Below are positions 1 to 9,350 of a stretch of DNA of 64,000 bases, piece after piece (within the stretch, counting starts at the first letter, position 1; each line of letters begins with the position of its first letter). The translations under genes were made by a program, and so were the position numbers. This DNA is from Pseudomonas orientalis (GTDB lineage Bacteria > Pseudomonadota > Gammaproteobacteria > Pseudomonadales > Pseudomonadaceae), in NCBI RefSeq assembly GCF_001439815.1, contig NZ_JYLM01000007.1, forward strand, positions 124,001 through 188,000, in the 5' to 3' direction. A model generated the notes under the pieces. It ran no database searches, had not been told where the DNA came from, and worked only from the letters and a program-made list of their open reading frames with translations.

Positions 1-772
1 CGGTTATGTGACCGGCCCCGGTGGCGTGGCGGCAAAACTTGCCGGTGTGCCGGTGATCGTGCACGAACAGAACGCCGTCGCCGGTACCGCCAACCGTTTG
101 CTGGTGCCCCTGGCCGCACGGGTGTGTGAAGCCTTCCCGAACACCTTCGCGGCTTCGGACAAACGCCGCACCACCGGTAACCCGGTGCGCACCGAGCTGT
201 TCATGGGCATTGCCCGTGAGGCGCTGGCCGGACGCAAGGCACATCTGCTGATCCTCGGCGGCAGCCTGGGCGCCGAGCCACTGAACAAATTGCTGCCTGA
301 AGCCGTTGCGCAACTGCCTGAAGCGCTGCGCCCGGAGATCTTCCATCAGGCCGGCAAAAACCACGATGAAGTCACCGCCACGCGCTATCGCGAAGCCGGT
401 GTCGAGGCGAACGTACAGCCCTTCATCCAAGACATGGCCCACGCCTATGGCTGGGCCGACCTGGTGGTCTGTCGCGCTGGTGCGCTGACCATCAGTGAAC
501 TGGCCGCCGCCGGTCTGCCGTCGTTGCTGGTGCCTCTGCCCCATGCCATCGACGATCACCAGACCCGCAACGCCGAATATTTGGCCGGGGAGGGCGCTGC
601 CTTCCTGCTGCCGCAAAGAACGACTGGCGCCGCCGATTTGGCCGCACGCCTGACCGAGGTTTTGATGCAACCGGAACGACTCAACAGCATGGCGAGCACC
701 GCAAGCCGCCTGGCCAAACCTGACGCAACCCGCACCGTGGTCGATATCTGCCTGGAGGTGGCCCATGGTTGA
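1..772 (+). CDS. murG: MurG, UDP-GlcNAc transferase (5' end outside window)
   Basis: Inner-membrane-associated glycosyltransferase that adds GlcNAc to lipid I to make lipid II, the last cytoplasmic step of peptidoglycan synthesis. The reading frame is open from the first bases of the window, so the start is missing; about 256 residues remain of a family usually near 355, so roughly the N-terminal 100 are lost. The glycine loop ILGGSLGAEPLN and the UDP-GlcNAc site region (CRAGALTISELAAAGLPSLL followed by HAIDDHQTRNAEYL) are visible. The stop overlaps the murC start by 8 bp, so the two are translationally coupled within the division and cell wall cluster. Confidence 0.97.
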   Translation, partial: GYVTGPGGVAAKLAGVPVIVHEQNAVAGTANRLLVPLAARVCEAFPNTFAASDKRRTTGNPVRTELFMGIAREALAGRKAHLLILGGSLGAEPLNKLLPEAVAQLPEALRPEIFHQAGKNHDEVTATRYREAGVEANVQPFIQDMAHAYGWADLVVCRAGALTISELAAAGLPSLLVPLPHAIDDHQTRNAEYLAGEGAAFLLPQRTTGAADLAARLTEVLMQPERLNSMASTASRLAKPDATRTVVDICLEVAHG

Positions 773-2210
773 GAATCAAAAAGCCATGCCGCAACCGGAA
801 ATGCGCCGCATCCGTCGCATCCACTTCGTCGGTATCGGCGGCGTGGGCATGTGCGGGATTGCCGAAGTATTGCTCAACCTGGGCTACCAGGTGTCCGGCT
901 CTGACCTGAAAGAGTCGCCGGTCACCGAGCGCCTGAAGTCCTTTGGCGCGCAGATTTTCATCGGCCACCGTGCCGAGAACGCCGCCGAGGCCGACGTGCT
1001 GGTAGTGTCCAGCGCCGTGAACACCTCCAACCCGGAAGTGGCCACCGCCCTCGAACGCCGCATCCCTGTGGTGCCGCGTGCCGAGATGCTTGCCGAACTG
1101 ATGCGCTACCGCCATGGCATCGCCGTCGCCGGTACTCATGGCAAGACCACCACCACCAGCCTGATCGCCTCGGTGTTCGCCGCCGGTGGCCTGGACCCGA
1201 CCTTCGTCATCGGTGGCCGCCTGAATGCAGCCGGCACCAATGCCCAGCTCGGCACCAGCCGCTACCTGATCGCCGAAGCCGACGAAAGCGATGCGAGCTT
1301 CCTGCACCTGCAACCGCTGGTCGCCGTCGTCACCAACATCGACGAAGACCACATGGCGACCTACGACGGTGACTTCAACAAGTTGAAGAAAACCTTCGTC
1401 GACTTCCTGCACAACCTGCCGTTCTACGGGTTGGCGGTGGTGTGCCTGGACGACCCGGTGGTGCGCGAGATCCTGCCGCAGGTCAAGCGCCCGACCGTGA
1501 CCTACGGCTTCAGCGAAGACGCCGACGTGCGCGCCATCAATGTGCGCCAGGCCGGCATGCAGACCTTCTTTACCGTGCTGCGCCCCGACCGCGAGCCGCT
1601 GGATGTCTCGGTCAACATGCCGGGCAACCACAACGTGCTGAACTCCCTGGCGACCATCTGCATCGCCAGCGACGAGGGCGTCAGCGATGAAGCCATTGTC
1701 GAGGGCCTGTCGCGCTTTGCCGGTGTCGGCCGGCGCTTCCAGGTCTACGGCCAACTGCCGGTCGAAGGCGGTGACGTGATGCTGGTGGACGACTACGGTC
1801 ATCACCCGACCGAAGTTGCCGCCGTGATCAAGGCCGTGCGCGGTGGCTGGCCGGAGCGCCGCCTGGTGATGGTGTACCAGCCGCACCGCTACAGCCGCAC
1901 CCGCGACCTGTACGACGACTTCGTCAATGTATTGGCCGATGCCAACGTGCTGCTGCTGATGGAGGTCTACCCGGCCGGTGAAGAACCGATCCCGGGTGCC
2001 GACAGCCGCAAGCTGTGCAACAGCATCCGTCAGCGCGGGCAGTTGGACCCGATCTACATCGAGCGCGGCGTGGACCTGGCGCCGATCGTCAAGCCGCTGC
2101 TGCGCGCCGGCGACATCCTGCTGTGCCAGGGCGCCGGCGATATCGGTGGTCTCGCGCCTAAATTGCTGGCCAGCCCGTTGTTTGCCGCCGAGAAGGGGAC
2201 GTCGAAATGA
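765..2210 (+). CDS. murC: MurC, UDP-N-acetylmuramate--L-alanine ligase
   Basis: Cytoplasmic ATP-dependent ligase that adds L-alanine to UDP-MurNAc, the first step of peptide stem assembly. 481 aa, normal for the family. The N-terminal nucleotide-sugar domain has VGIGGVGMCG at about 22-31; the Mur ligase P-loop GTHGKTTTT is at about 123-131; the conserved DDYGHHPTEV segment lies in the C-terminal half. The ATG at 765 lies inside the end of murG and the TGA overlaps the ddl ATG in an ATGA, so the three genes are tightly coupled. Confidence 0.98.
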   Translation: MVENQKAMPQPEMRRIRRIHFVGIGGVGMCGIAEVLLNLGYQVSGSDLKESPVTERLKSFGAQIFIGHRAENAAEADVLVVSSAVNTSNPEVATALERRIPVVPRAEMLAELMRYRHGIAVAGTHGKTTTTSLIASVFAAGGLDPTFVIGGRLNAAGTNAQLGTSRYLIAEADESDASFLHLQPLVAVVTNIDEDHMATYDGDFNKLKKTFVDFLHNLPFYGLAVVCLDDPVVREILPQVKRPTVTYGFSEDADVRAINVRQAGMQTFFTVLRPDREPLDVSVNMPGNHNVLNSLATICIASDEGVSDEAIVEGLSRFAGVGRRFQVYGQLPVEGGDVMLVDDYGHHPTEVAAVIKAVRGGWPERRLVMVYQPHRYSRTRDLYDDFVNVLADANVLLLMEVYPAGEEPIPGADSRKLCNSIRQRGQLDPIYIERGVDLAPIVKPLLRAGDILLCQGAGDIGGLAPKLLASPLFAAEKGTSK

Positions 2211-3163
2211 TCACTGATTACGCCTCCCTGTTTTCCACGGTCGCGCCTGCCGACTTCGGTCGCGTCGCGGTGCTGTTCGGCGGCAAGAGCGCCGAGCGCG
2301 AAGTGTCGCTCAAGTCCGGCAATGCCGTGCTTGAAGCCCTGCAAAGCGCGGGTGTGAATGCGTTCGGCATCGACGTGGGCGATGACTTCCTCGCCCGTCT
2401 GCTGGCCGAAAAGATCGACCGCGCCTTCATCATTCTGCATGGCCGTGGCGGTGAAGACGGCAGCATGCAGGGCCTGCTCGAGTGCGCCGGCATCCCTTAC
2501 ACCGGCAGCGGCGTGCTGGCCTCGGCGCTGGCGATGGACAAGTTGCGCACCAAGCAGGTGTGGCACAGCTTGGGGATTCCGACGCCGCGTCACGCCGTGC
2601 TGTGCAGTGAAGACGATTGTATTTCTGCGGCCAAGGAACTGGGCCTGCCTTTGATCGTCAAACCAGCCCATGAAGGCTCCAGTATCGGCATGGCCAAAGT
2701 GAACTCGGCCGCCGAATTGATCGACGCATGGAAAGCGGCAAGCACCTACGATTCGCAAGTGATGGTGGAACAGTGGATCCAGGGTCCCGAGTACACCATC
2801 GCCACCCTGCGTGGCCAGGTATTGCCGCCCATCGCATTGGGCACGCCCCACACTTTCTACGATTACGACGCCAAGTACGTGGCTTCCGATACCCAGTACC
2901 GGATTCCCTGCGGTCTTGACGCAACCAAGGAACAGCAATTGATGGACCTCACGGCGAAAGCCTGTGAGGCGCTGGGTATCGCCGGTTGGGCGCGGGCGGA
3001 CGTGATGCAGGATGACCAGGGCAATTTCTGGTTCCTGGAAGTCAACACCGCACCGGGCATGACCGACCACAGCCTGGTCCCCATGGCCGCCCGTGCCGCC
3101 GGCCTGGATTTCCAGCAGTTGGTGCTGGCGATCCTGGCCGCCAGCATCGAGCCAAGAGGCTAA
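2207..3163 (+). CDS. ddlB: D-alanine--D-alanine ligase (DdlB type)
   Basis: Cytoplasmic ATP-grasp ligase making D-Ala-D-Ala for the peptidoglycan stem. 318 aa, usual length. Visible are the N-terminal VLFGGKSAEREVSLKSG, the HGRGGEDGSMQGLLE segment, the ATP-grasp region KPAHEGSSIGMAKV and the metal-binding FLEVNTAPGMTDHSLVP near the C-terminus. Its position between murC and ftsQ is that of DdlB. The start overlaps the murC stop by 4 bp. Confidence 0.98.
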   Translation: MITDYASLFSTVAPADFGRVAVLFGGKSAEREVSLKSGNAVLEALQSAGVNAFGIDVGDDFLARLLAEKIDRAFIILHGRGGEDGSMQGLLECAGIPYTGSGVLASALAMDKLRTKQVWHSLGIPTPRHAVLCSEDDCISAAKELGLPLIVKPAHEGSSIGMAKVNSAAELIDAWKAASTYDSQVMVEQWIQGPEYTIATLRGQVLPPIALGTPHTFYDYDAKYVASDTQYRIPCGLDATKEQQLMDLTAKACEALGIAGWARADVMQDDQGNFWFLEVNTAPGMTDHSLVPMAARAAGLDFQQLVLAILAASIEPRG

Positions 3164-3166
3164 GAC

Positions 3167-4036
3167 ATGAAAGGCGCATCGCTTCGTCATCAGCCCCCAC
3201 AAGCACCGAGCCGCAAGCCGGTGCCACGGGGTGCCAGCCGCATGGTGGCCAAAGAGCCGATGTCGGCGCGCCTGCCCAAAGCCAACTTTGGTTTCATCAA
3301 GGCGCTGTTCTGGCCGGTGTTGCTGGTGGTGCTGGGCTTCGGTACCTACGAGGGCGCGCAGCGCCTGTTGCCGTATGCCGACCGCCCGATCACCAAAATC
3401 AGCGTGCAGGGCGACCTGAGCTACATCAGCCAGCAAGCGGTGCAGCAGCGTATCAGCCCGTTCCTGGCGGCGAGCTTCTTCACCATCGACCTGGCCGGCA
3501 TGCGCGCCGAACTGGAACAGATGCCGTGGATCGCCCACGCCGAAGTCCGCCGCGTATGGCCGGACCAGGTGACGATCCGCCTGGAAGAACAACTGCCCGT
3601 GGCCCGTTGGGGCGATGGTGCGCTGTTGAACAACCAGGGGCAGGCGTTTGCGCCGCGTGAAGTGGCGAACTATGAGCACCTGCCGCAGCTGTTCGGGCCG
3701 CAGCGGGCGCAACAGCAAGTGATGCAGCAGTACCAGGCCTTGAGCCAGATGCTGCGGCCACTGGGCTTCTCCATTGCACGCCTGGAATTGCGTGAGCGGG
3801 GCAGCTGGTTTCTGACGACCGGGGCAGGCAGTTCCGGCCCGGGCATCGAGTTGTTGCTGGGACGCGACCGCTTGGTGGAAAAGATGCGCCGCTTTATTGC
3901 CATCTATGAAAAAACCTTGAAAGAACAGATTACGAACATTGCGAGCGTCGACCTGCGTTACGCCAACGGCCTGGCCGTCGGTTGGCGTGTACCGGTAGCG
4001 CCCACGGCAGCACAACCCGCTGTCGCGAAGAATTAA
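3167..4036 (+). CDS. ftsQ: FtsQ, divisome protein
   Basis: Bitopic inner-membrane protein linking early and late divisome components through FtsB-FtsL. 289 aa. A cytoplasmic basic and Pro-rich tail of about 45 residues precedes one membrane segment (about 46-60, LFWPVLLVVLGFG), followed by a POTRA domain starting at KISVQGDLSYISQQAV. It starts 3 bp after the ddl stop, with GAGG just upstream of the ATG. Position between ddl and ftsA supports the name. Confidence 0.96.
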   Translation: MKGASLRHQPPQAPSRKPVPRGASRMVAKEPMSARLPKANFGFIKALFWPVLLVVLGFGTYEGAQRLLPYADRPITKISVQGDLSYISQQAVQQRISPFLAASFFTIDLAGMRAELEQMPWIAHAEVRRVWPDQVTIRLEEQLPVARWGDGALLNNQGQAFAPREVANYEHLPQLFGPQRAQQQVMQQYQALSQMLRPLGFSIARLELRERGSWFLTTGAGSSGPGIELLLGRDRLVEKMRRFIAIYEKTLKEQITNIASVDLRYANGLAVGWRVPVAPTAAQPAVAKN

Positions 4037-4051
4037 GAAGAGGCAGGACCC

Positions 4052-5314
4052 ATGGCAAACGTGCAAAGCGGCAAAATGATCGTCGGTCTCGATATCGGCA
4101 CCTCCAAGGTGGTGGCGCTGGTCGGCGAGGTCGGTGAAGACGGCACGATCGAAATCGTCGGTATTGGCACGCATCCGTCCCGGGGCCTGAAGAAGGGCGT
4201 GGTGGTGAACATCGAGTCCACCGTGCAATCGATCCAGCGCGCCATCGAAGAAGCGCAGCTGATGGCCGGTTGCCGGATTCACTCGGCGTTCGTCGGCGTG
4301 GCCGGTAACCATATCCGCAGCCTGAATTCCCACGGCATCGTGGCGATCCGCGACCGTGAAGTCAGCGCGGCCGACCTCGAGCGCGTGCTCGACGCGGCCC
4401 AGGCCGTGGCGATCCCGGCTGACCAGCGCGTGCTGCACACCCTGCCGCAGGACTACGTGATCGATAACCAGGAAGGCGTTCGCGAGCCGCTGGGCATGTC
4501 GGGCGTGCGCCTGGAAGCCAAGGTCCACGTGGTGACCTGCGCCGTCAACGCCGCCCAGAACATTGAAAAATGCGTGCGCCGCTGCGGCCTGGAAATCGAC
4601 GACATCATTCTCGAGCAACTGGCGTCCGCGTATTCGGTACTGACCGACGACGAAAAAGAACTGGGCGTGTGCCTGGTGGACATCGGCGGCGGTACCACCG
4701 ACATCGCGATCTTCACCGAGGGTGCGATCCGTCACACCGCCGTGATCCCGATTGCCGGCGACCAGGTCACCAACGACATCGCCATGGCCTTGCGTACACC
4801 GACCCAGTACGCCGAAGAGATCAAGATCCGCTATGCCTGCGCCCTGGCCAAGCTGGCCGGTGCCGGTGAAACCATCAAGGTGCCGAGCGTGGGCGATCGT
4901 CCACCGCGCGAGCTGTCGCGCCAGGCCCTGGCCGAAGTGGTCGAGCCGCGCTATGACGAGCTGTTCACCCTGATCCAGGCCGAGCTGCGCCGCAGCGGCT
5001 ACGAAGATTTGATCCCGGCCGGCATCGTGCTGACCGGTGGCACCTCGAAGATGGAAGGCGCGGTCGAACTGGCCGAGGAAATCTTCCACATGCCAGTGCG
5101 CCTGGGCGTGCCCCATGGCGTCAAGGGCCTGGGCGACGTGGTGCGCAACCCGATTTATTCCACCGGTGTGGGCTTGCTGTTGTACGGACTGCAAAAGCAG
5201 ACCGACGGCATTTCCCTGTCGGGCCCCAGCATCCGTGACAGCTACCGCAGCGACGACGAAGCCAAAGCGCCGTTGTTCGAGCGGCTGCAGGCCTGGGTCA
5301 AAGGCAATTTCTGA
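4052..5314 (+). CDS. ftsA: FtsA, actin-like divisome membrane anchor
   Basis: Actin-like ATPase that tethers FtsZ filaments to the inner membrane and recruits later divisome proteins. 420 aa, standard length. The phosphate-1 loop GLDIGTSKVVALVGE lies near residue 11, the phosphate-2 motif VDIGGGTTDIAIF is mid-protein and the adenosine motif GIVLTGGTSKMEG is further on. The last residues (FERLQAWVKGNF) form the amphipathic membrane-targeting helix. It lies 15 bp after ftsQ. Confidence 0.98.
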   Translation: MANVQSGKMIVGLDIGTSKVVALVGEVGEDGTIEIVGIGTHPSRGLKKGVVVNIESTVQSIQRAIEEAQLMAGCRIHSAFVGVAGNHIRSLNSHGIVAIRDREVSAADLERVLDAAQAVAIPADQRVLHTLPQDYVIDNQEGVREPLGMSGVRLEAKVHVVTCAVNAAQNIEKCVRRCGLEIDDIILEQLASAYSVLTDDEKELGVCLVDIGGGTTDIAIFTEGAIRHTAVIPIAGDQVTNDIAMALRTPTQYAEEIKIRYACALAKLAGAGETIKVPSVGDRPPRELSRQALAEVVEPRYDELFTLIQAELRRSGYEDLIPAGIVLTGGTSKMEGAVELAEEIFHMPVRLGVPHGVKGLGDVVRNPIYSTGVGLLLYGLQKQTDGISLSGPSIRDSYRSDDEAKAPLFERLQAWVKGNF

Positions 5315-5389
5315 AGATTTACCGCAACACCGCAGCACCCGTAACAAGCAGTAGGCGAAAAAACTAGAGAAAACGAAAGGAGAGGGAAC

Positions 5390-6595
5390 ATGTTTGAACT
5401 CGTAGACAACATCCCCGCTAGCCCGGTTATCAAAGTAATCGGTGTCGGCGGTGGCGGCGGCAACGCTGTCAACCATATGGTCAAGAGCAACATTGAAGGC
5501 GTTGAATTCATCTGCGCCAACACTGATGCCCAGGCGCTGAAAAGCATCGGCGCGCGGACCATCCTGCAATTGGGCACAGCCGTGACCAAGGGCCTCGGCG
5601 CCGGCGCCAATCCGGAAGTCGGCCGTCAAGCCGCCCTGGAAGACCGCGAGCGTATTGCCGAAGTGCTGCAGGGCACCAACATGGTGTTCATCACCACCGG
5701 CATGGGCGGCGGTACCGGTACCGGTGCAGCGCCGATCATTGCCGAAGTGGCCAAGGAAATGGGGATCCTGACCGTCGCTGTCGTGACCCGTCCGTTCCCG
5801 TTCGAAGGCCGCAAGCGCATGCAGATCGCCGACGAAGGTATCCGTCTGCTGTCTGAAAGCGTCGACTCGTTGATCACCATTCCCAACGAGAAACTGCTGA
5901 CCATCCTGGGCAAGGACGCAAGCCTGCTGTCCGCGTTCGCCAAGGCTGACGATGTACTGGCCGGTGCCGTTCGCGGTATCTCCGACATCATCAAGCGCCC
6001 GGGCATGATCAACGTCGACTTTGCCGACGTCCGTACCGTCATGAGCGAAATGGGCATGGCGATGATGGGCACCGGCTGCGCCAGCGGTCCGAACCGTGCA
6101 CGCGAAGCCACTGAAGCGGCCATCCGCAACCCGCTGCTCGAAGACGTGAACCTGCAAGGCGCGCGCGGCATCCTGGTGAACATCACCGCAGGTCCCGACC
6201 TGTCCCTGGGTGAGTACTCCGACGTGGGTAGCATTATCGAAGCCTTCGCGTCCGAGCACGCCATGGTCAAGGTCGGTACCGTGATCGATCCGGACATGCG
6301 CGACGAGCTGCACGTGACCGTGGTTGCAACCGGCCTGGGCGCAAAAATCGAGAAGCCTGTGAAGGTCATCGACAACACCCTGCATAACAGCCAGGCCAGC
6401 CACGCCAGCCAAGCGGCTGCCGCTCCAGCGCCTTCGCGCCAGGAACTGCCGTCGGTGAACTACCGTGACCTGGACCGTCCGACCGTGATGCGCAACCAGG
6501 CGCAAGCCGGTGCCGCGGCGTCCCGTAGCCCGAATCCGCAAGATGATCTGGACTACCTGGATATCCCGGCATTCCTGCGTCGTCAGGCCGATTGA
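5390..6595 (+). CDS. ftsZ: FtsZ, tubulin-like cell division GTPase
   Basis: Cytoplasmic GTPase that forms the Z ring. 401 aa. The tubulin signature GGGTGTGAAP and NTDAQAL nucleotide-contact segment are present. A flexible Ala/Gln/Pro-rich linker (about 325-380) leads to the conserved C-terminal peptide DYLDIPAFLRRQAD that binds FtsA and ZipA. An excellent ribosome site, AAAGGAGAGGG, precedes the ATG. The 75-bp gap after ftsA leaves room for extra promoter activity, as is usual for ftsZ. Confidence 0.99.
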   Translation: MFELVDNIPASPVIKVIGVGGGGGNAVNHMVKSNIEGVEFICANTDAQALKSIGARTILQLGTAVTKGLGAGANPEVGRQAALEDRERIAEVLQGTNMVFITTGMGGGTGTGAAPIIAEVAKEMGILTVAVVTRPFPFEGRKRMQIADEGIRLLSESVDSLITIPNEKLLTILGKDASLLSAFAKADDVLAGAVRGISDIIKRPGMINVDFADVRTVMSEMGMAMMGTGCASGPNRAREATEAAIRNPLLEDVNLQGARGILVNITAGPDLSLGEYSDVGSIIEAFASEHAMVKVGTVIDPDMRDELHVTVVATGLGAKIEKPVKVIDNTLHNSQASHASQAAAAPAPSRQELPSVNYRDLDRPTVMRNQAQAGAAASRSPNPQDDLDYLDIPAFLRRQAD

Positions 6596-6707
6596 TGGAA
6601 TGTATCAGGGCTATGAAGGTGATTGGTGTTCAGCAAAGGTCTGGTCTGCTATTATCGCCAGCCTTTGTTGATACCAGTTCGCAATTTGCGCTCAAGCGGT
6701 CCAAGCC

Positions 6708-7619
6708 ATGATTAAACAACGCACCCTGAAGAATATTATCCGTGCCACAGGTGTAGGTCTGCACTCCGGGGAGAAGGTATACCTGACCCTCAAGCCCGCA
6801 CCTGTCGACACCGGCATCGTGTTTGTTCGTGCCGACCTGGACCCTGTGGTGCAGATTCCTGCTCGCGCGGAAAACGTTGGCGAAACCACTATGTCGACCA
6901 CATTGGTCAACGGTGACGTCAAAGTGGACACGGTGGAGCACTTGCTCTCGGCCATGGCCGGTTTGGGCATCGATAACGCCTACGTCGAGCTCTCCGCGTC
7001 CGAAGTCCCGATCATGGATGGCAGCGCTGGACCTTTCGTATTCCTGATTCAATCTGCCGGCCTGGAAGAACAGGACGCAGCCAAGAAGTTCATACGCATT
7101 CTGCGGGAAGTGACAGTAGAAGACGGCGACAAGCGCGCCACCTTCGTCCCGTTCGAAGGCTTTAAAGTGAGCTTTGAGATCGATTTCGATCACCCGGTAT
7201 TCCGCGACCGCACCCAAAGTGCAAGCGTGGATTTTTCCAGCACTTCGTTCGTAAAAGAAGTCAGCCGCGCCCGTACCTTTGGTTTCATGAGTGACATCGA
7301 GTACCTGCGCAAGCACAACCTCGCACTCGGCGGCAGCGTTGAAAACGCCATTGTGGTCGACGCGGATGGTGTACTGAACGAAGACGGCCTTCGCTACGAA
7401 GACGAATTCGTCAAGCACAAGATCCTCGATGCAATCGGTGACCTCTACCTGCTGGGCAATAGCCTGATAGGCGAGTTCAAAGGCTTCAAGTCGGGCCACG
7501 CCCTTAACAACCAGCTGCTGCGCAAGTTGATTGAGCAGACGGACGCTTGGGAAGTCGTGACCTTCGAAGATGCCAGCACCGCACCGATCTCTTACATGCG
7601 TCCCGTTGCGGCGGTGTAA
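6708..7619 (+). CDS. lpxC: LpxC, UDP-3-O-acyl-GlcNAc deacetylase
   Basis: Cytosolic zinc deacetylase, the committed step of lipid A synthesis. 303 aa, as in other pseudomonads. Zinc ligands are His78 (in VEHLLSAMAGLGIDN) and the HKILDAIGDLYLLG motif; the catalytic His lies in KSGHALNNQLLRKL. It follows ftsZ after 112 bp in its usual place at the end of the cluster, and a hairpin with T-run follows the stop. Confidence 0.98.
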   Translation: MIKQRTLKNIIRATGVGLHSGEKVYLTLKPAPVDTGIVFVRADLDPVVQIPARAENVGETTMSTTLVNGDVKVDTVEHLLSAMAGLGIDNAYVELSASEVPIMDGSAGPFVFLIQSAGLEEQDAAKKFIRILREVTVEDGDKRATFVPFEGFKVSFEIDFDHPVFRDRTQSASVDFSSTSFVKEVSRARTFGFMSDIEYLRKHNLALGGSVENAIVVDADGVLNEDGLRYEDEFVKHKILDAIGDLYLLGNSLIGEFKGFKSGHALNNQLLRKLIEQTDAWEVVTFEDASTAPISYMRPVAAV

Positions 7620-7643
7620 GTAACAACTCTCTTTCTTTAGTTT

Positions 7644-7674
7644 TTAAAGGCTGCCTTCGGGTGGCCTTTTTTTA
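7644..7674 (+). terminator. Rho-independent terminator after lpxC
   Basis: Downstream of the lpxC stop, AAAGGCTGCC-TTC-GGGTGGCCTTTTTTT forms a short GC-rich hairpin followed by a T-run on the plus strand. It probably ends the murG-lpxC transcripts before the convergent diguanylate cyclase gene. Confidence 0.75.
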
Positions 7675-7692
7675 TGCGCCGATAGATCGTTC

Positions 7693-9189
7693 CTACACGG
7701 GCAGGGTTGTCGCATCCATCGTTCGGTTACGCCCACTGTGTTTGGCCTCGTACAACGCCTGGTCGGCCTTGAGCAGCAGATCCTCCAGGGTATTACGGCT
7801 GTGCTTGTGCCAGGTACCCATGCCGATGCTCACCGTGATCGGCTGATCATCCCCGGCCATCCGTGGCAAGTACTGGACGCTCTGGCGGATACGCTCGGCG
7901 ATCACCCATGCGCCCTTGGCGTCGGTATGGGGCAATACCACCGCGAATTCTTCACCGCCATAACGCGCCGCCAGGTCGGCCGGGCGGCGGATATTGCTGT
8001 CGATCACCTGCGCCACCGCGCGCAGCGCATCATCGCCGCCCTGATGGCCATGGCGGTCGTTGAAGGCCTTGAAGTGGTCGACGTCGATCATCAACACCGT
8101 AAGCGGTTCGGTCGAGCGTTGCGCGCGGTCCCATTCCAGGCGTAGGCGTTCGTCCAGGGTGCGGCGGTTGGCCAGGCCGGTGAGCGCATCGGTGCCTGCC
8201 AGTTCTGACAGCACCTGCTCGACCCGATGGCGCCGTCGCAGCTCCTTGCTCAGCGCCCAAGTCAGCCATAACAGGCCAATGCACAACACCCCCGTTGCGA
8301 GGCTGACCAGCCACGCTGCGCGTCGCCAGGGCGCGAACACTTCGTCGCTGGCCAAGGCCACCGCGACCATCAGCGGCAAATTGCCCACACTCGAGAAACT
8401 GTAGAGTCGCCCCCGGTGGTCGACACTGGATACGCTGCGAAAATTGCCGTCCCGCTCGCGCAGCATGCGTGCCACATTGGGTCGCGAACTCAGGTCCTGG
8501 TTGATCATGTCCGCTTCCAGCAGGGGTTCCTGCGCCAGCAGGATGCCTTGATGGTTGAGCAGATTGATGGTGCTGCCGGCGCCGATATTCAGGCTGCTGA
8601 ACAGTTGGTGGAAGTACGAAAGACGCATGGAGGCGACCGCCACCCCTTCAAAGCGCCCGTTCGCTGAAGAAACCCGGCGGCTGAACGCAATGCGCCAGGG
8701 GTCTTCGCATTCACAGCGGGCCATGAACGGGCGACTGATATACAGCCCGATGTCGGAGTCGCCACGGTGGACCTGGAAATAGTCGCGGTCGGCGAAATTG
8801 CCGGCCTTGGGTGTGAGCAGGGAAGAGTCGGCAATCACCTCGCCGCTTGAATCCAGCAGCAGGATGTCGCCCTTATAAGGCGCTGCGTCGGAGCGGTCGA
8901 ACAGCACCAGGTGCCGGATGCTGGGCGACAGGCCCTGCAGGTCGGTGCGCGCGGTCGCGGCGATCAGGCCTTCCAGCGCCATGTCATACAGCTCGACATT
9001 GCGCAGCACATCGGCGTCGATCAACTGAGTGATGGTATTGGCGGTGCGCTTGGCCGTCTGCAAGGTGTTGGCGTGTTCACGGATCAACAGGGCGGTGACG
9101 ATGCCCACGATCAGCAATACCGTGAGGGTGCTGCTCAGGATCAGCAAGCGCTCCGGGCGGCGGGTAGGGCGGGCAGGGCTTGGGCTCAT
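7693..9189 (-). CDS. Membrane-bound diguanylate cyclase with periplasmic sensor
   Basis: Predicted inner-membrane enzyme making cyclic di-GMP. 498 aa. One membrane segment lies near 15-35, a periplasmic double-Cache/PAS-like sensor near 40-285 (with SRPFMARCECEDPWRIAFSR), a second segment near 290-312, then a GGDEF domain. The active site reads GGEEF (411-415), a competent variant. RPAD at 402-405, five residues before it, is an RxxD inhibitory site, so product inhibition is expected. It is monocistronic and converges on lpxC. The ligand cannot be read from sequence. A link to alginate production through the c-di-GMP receptor Alg44 is possible but only inferred. Confidence 0.93.
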   Translation of the reverse strand: MSPSPARPTRRPERLLILSSTLTVLLIVGIVTALLIREHANTLQTAKRTANTITQLIDADVLRNVELYDMALEGLIAATARTDLQGLSPSIRHLVLFDRSDAAPYKGDILLLDSSGEVIADSSLLTPKAGNFADRDYFQVHRGDSDIGLYISRPFMARCECEDPWRIAFSRRVSSANGRFEGVAVASMRLSYFHQLFSSLNIGAGSTINLLNHQGILLAQEPLLEADMINQDLSSRPNVARMLRERDGNFRSVSSVDHRGRLYSFSSVGNLPLMVAVALASDEVFAPWRRAAWLVSLATGVLCIGLLWLTWALSKELRRRHRVEQVLSELAGTDALTGLANRRTLDERLRLEWDRAQRSTEPLTVLMIDVDHFKAFNDRHGHQGGDDALRAVAQVIDSNIRRPADLAARYGGEEFAVVLPHTDAKGAWVIAERIRQSVQYLPRMAGDDQPITVSIGMGTWHKHSRNTLEDLLLKADQALYEAKHSGRNRTMDATTLPV

Positions 9190-9256
9190 CGGGCGTACTT
9201 CTGCGTTGAGATGCCCTTAGCGTAGTAGCAACTCCGGAATATGCTGCAGGACCCAA

Positions 9257-9345
9257 TGTGGGAGGGGGCTTGCCCCCGATAGCGGTGGGCCAGTCACCCT
9301 ATCATTTGCTGACACTCTGCTATCGGGGGCAAGCCCCCTCCCACA
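9257..9345. repeat. REPIN, type A (GGGGGCTTGCCCCC core)
   Basis: Two inverted REP copies (TGTGGGAGGGGGCTTGCCCC and its complement) flank a short unique loop. It lies between the cyclase start and the porin stop. This is the most common repeat in the window, with six further copies. It can fold as one long stem in RNA and may protect the 3' end of the porin transcript. Confidence 0.93.
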
Positions 9346-9350
9346 TTTGA

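Noticed and set aside
2054..6541. A 1495-aa open frame on the minus strand opposite the division genes
   Set aside because: It lies opposite murC-ftsZ, all of which have full functional motifs; such long antisense frames result from GC-rich codon usage. Its His/Gln/Ala/Gly composition is not protein-like.
7547..7846. A 99-aa plus-strand frame after lpxC
   Set aside because: It starts inside lpxC out of frame, runs through the terminator and ends in the cyclase gene.
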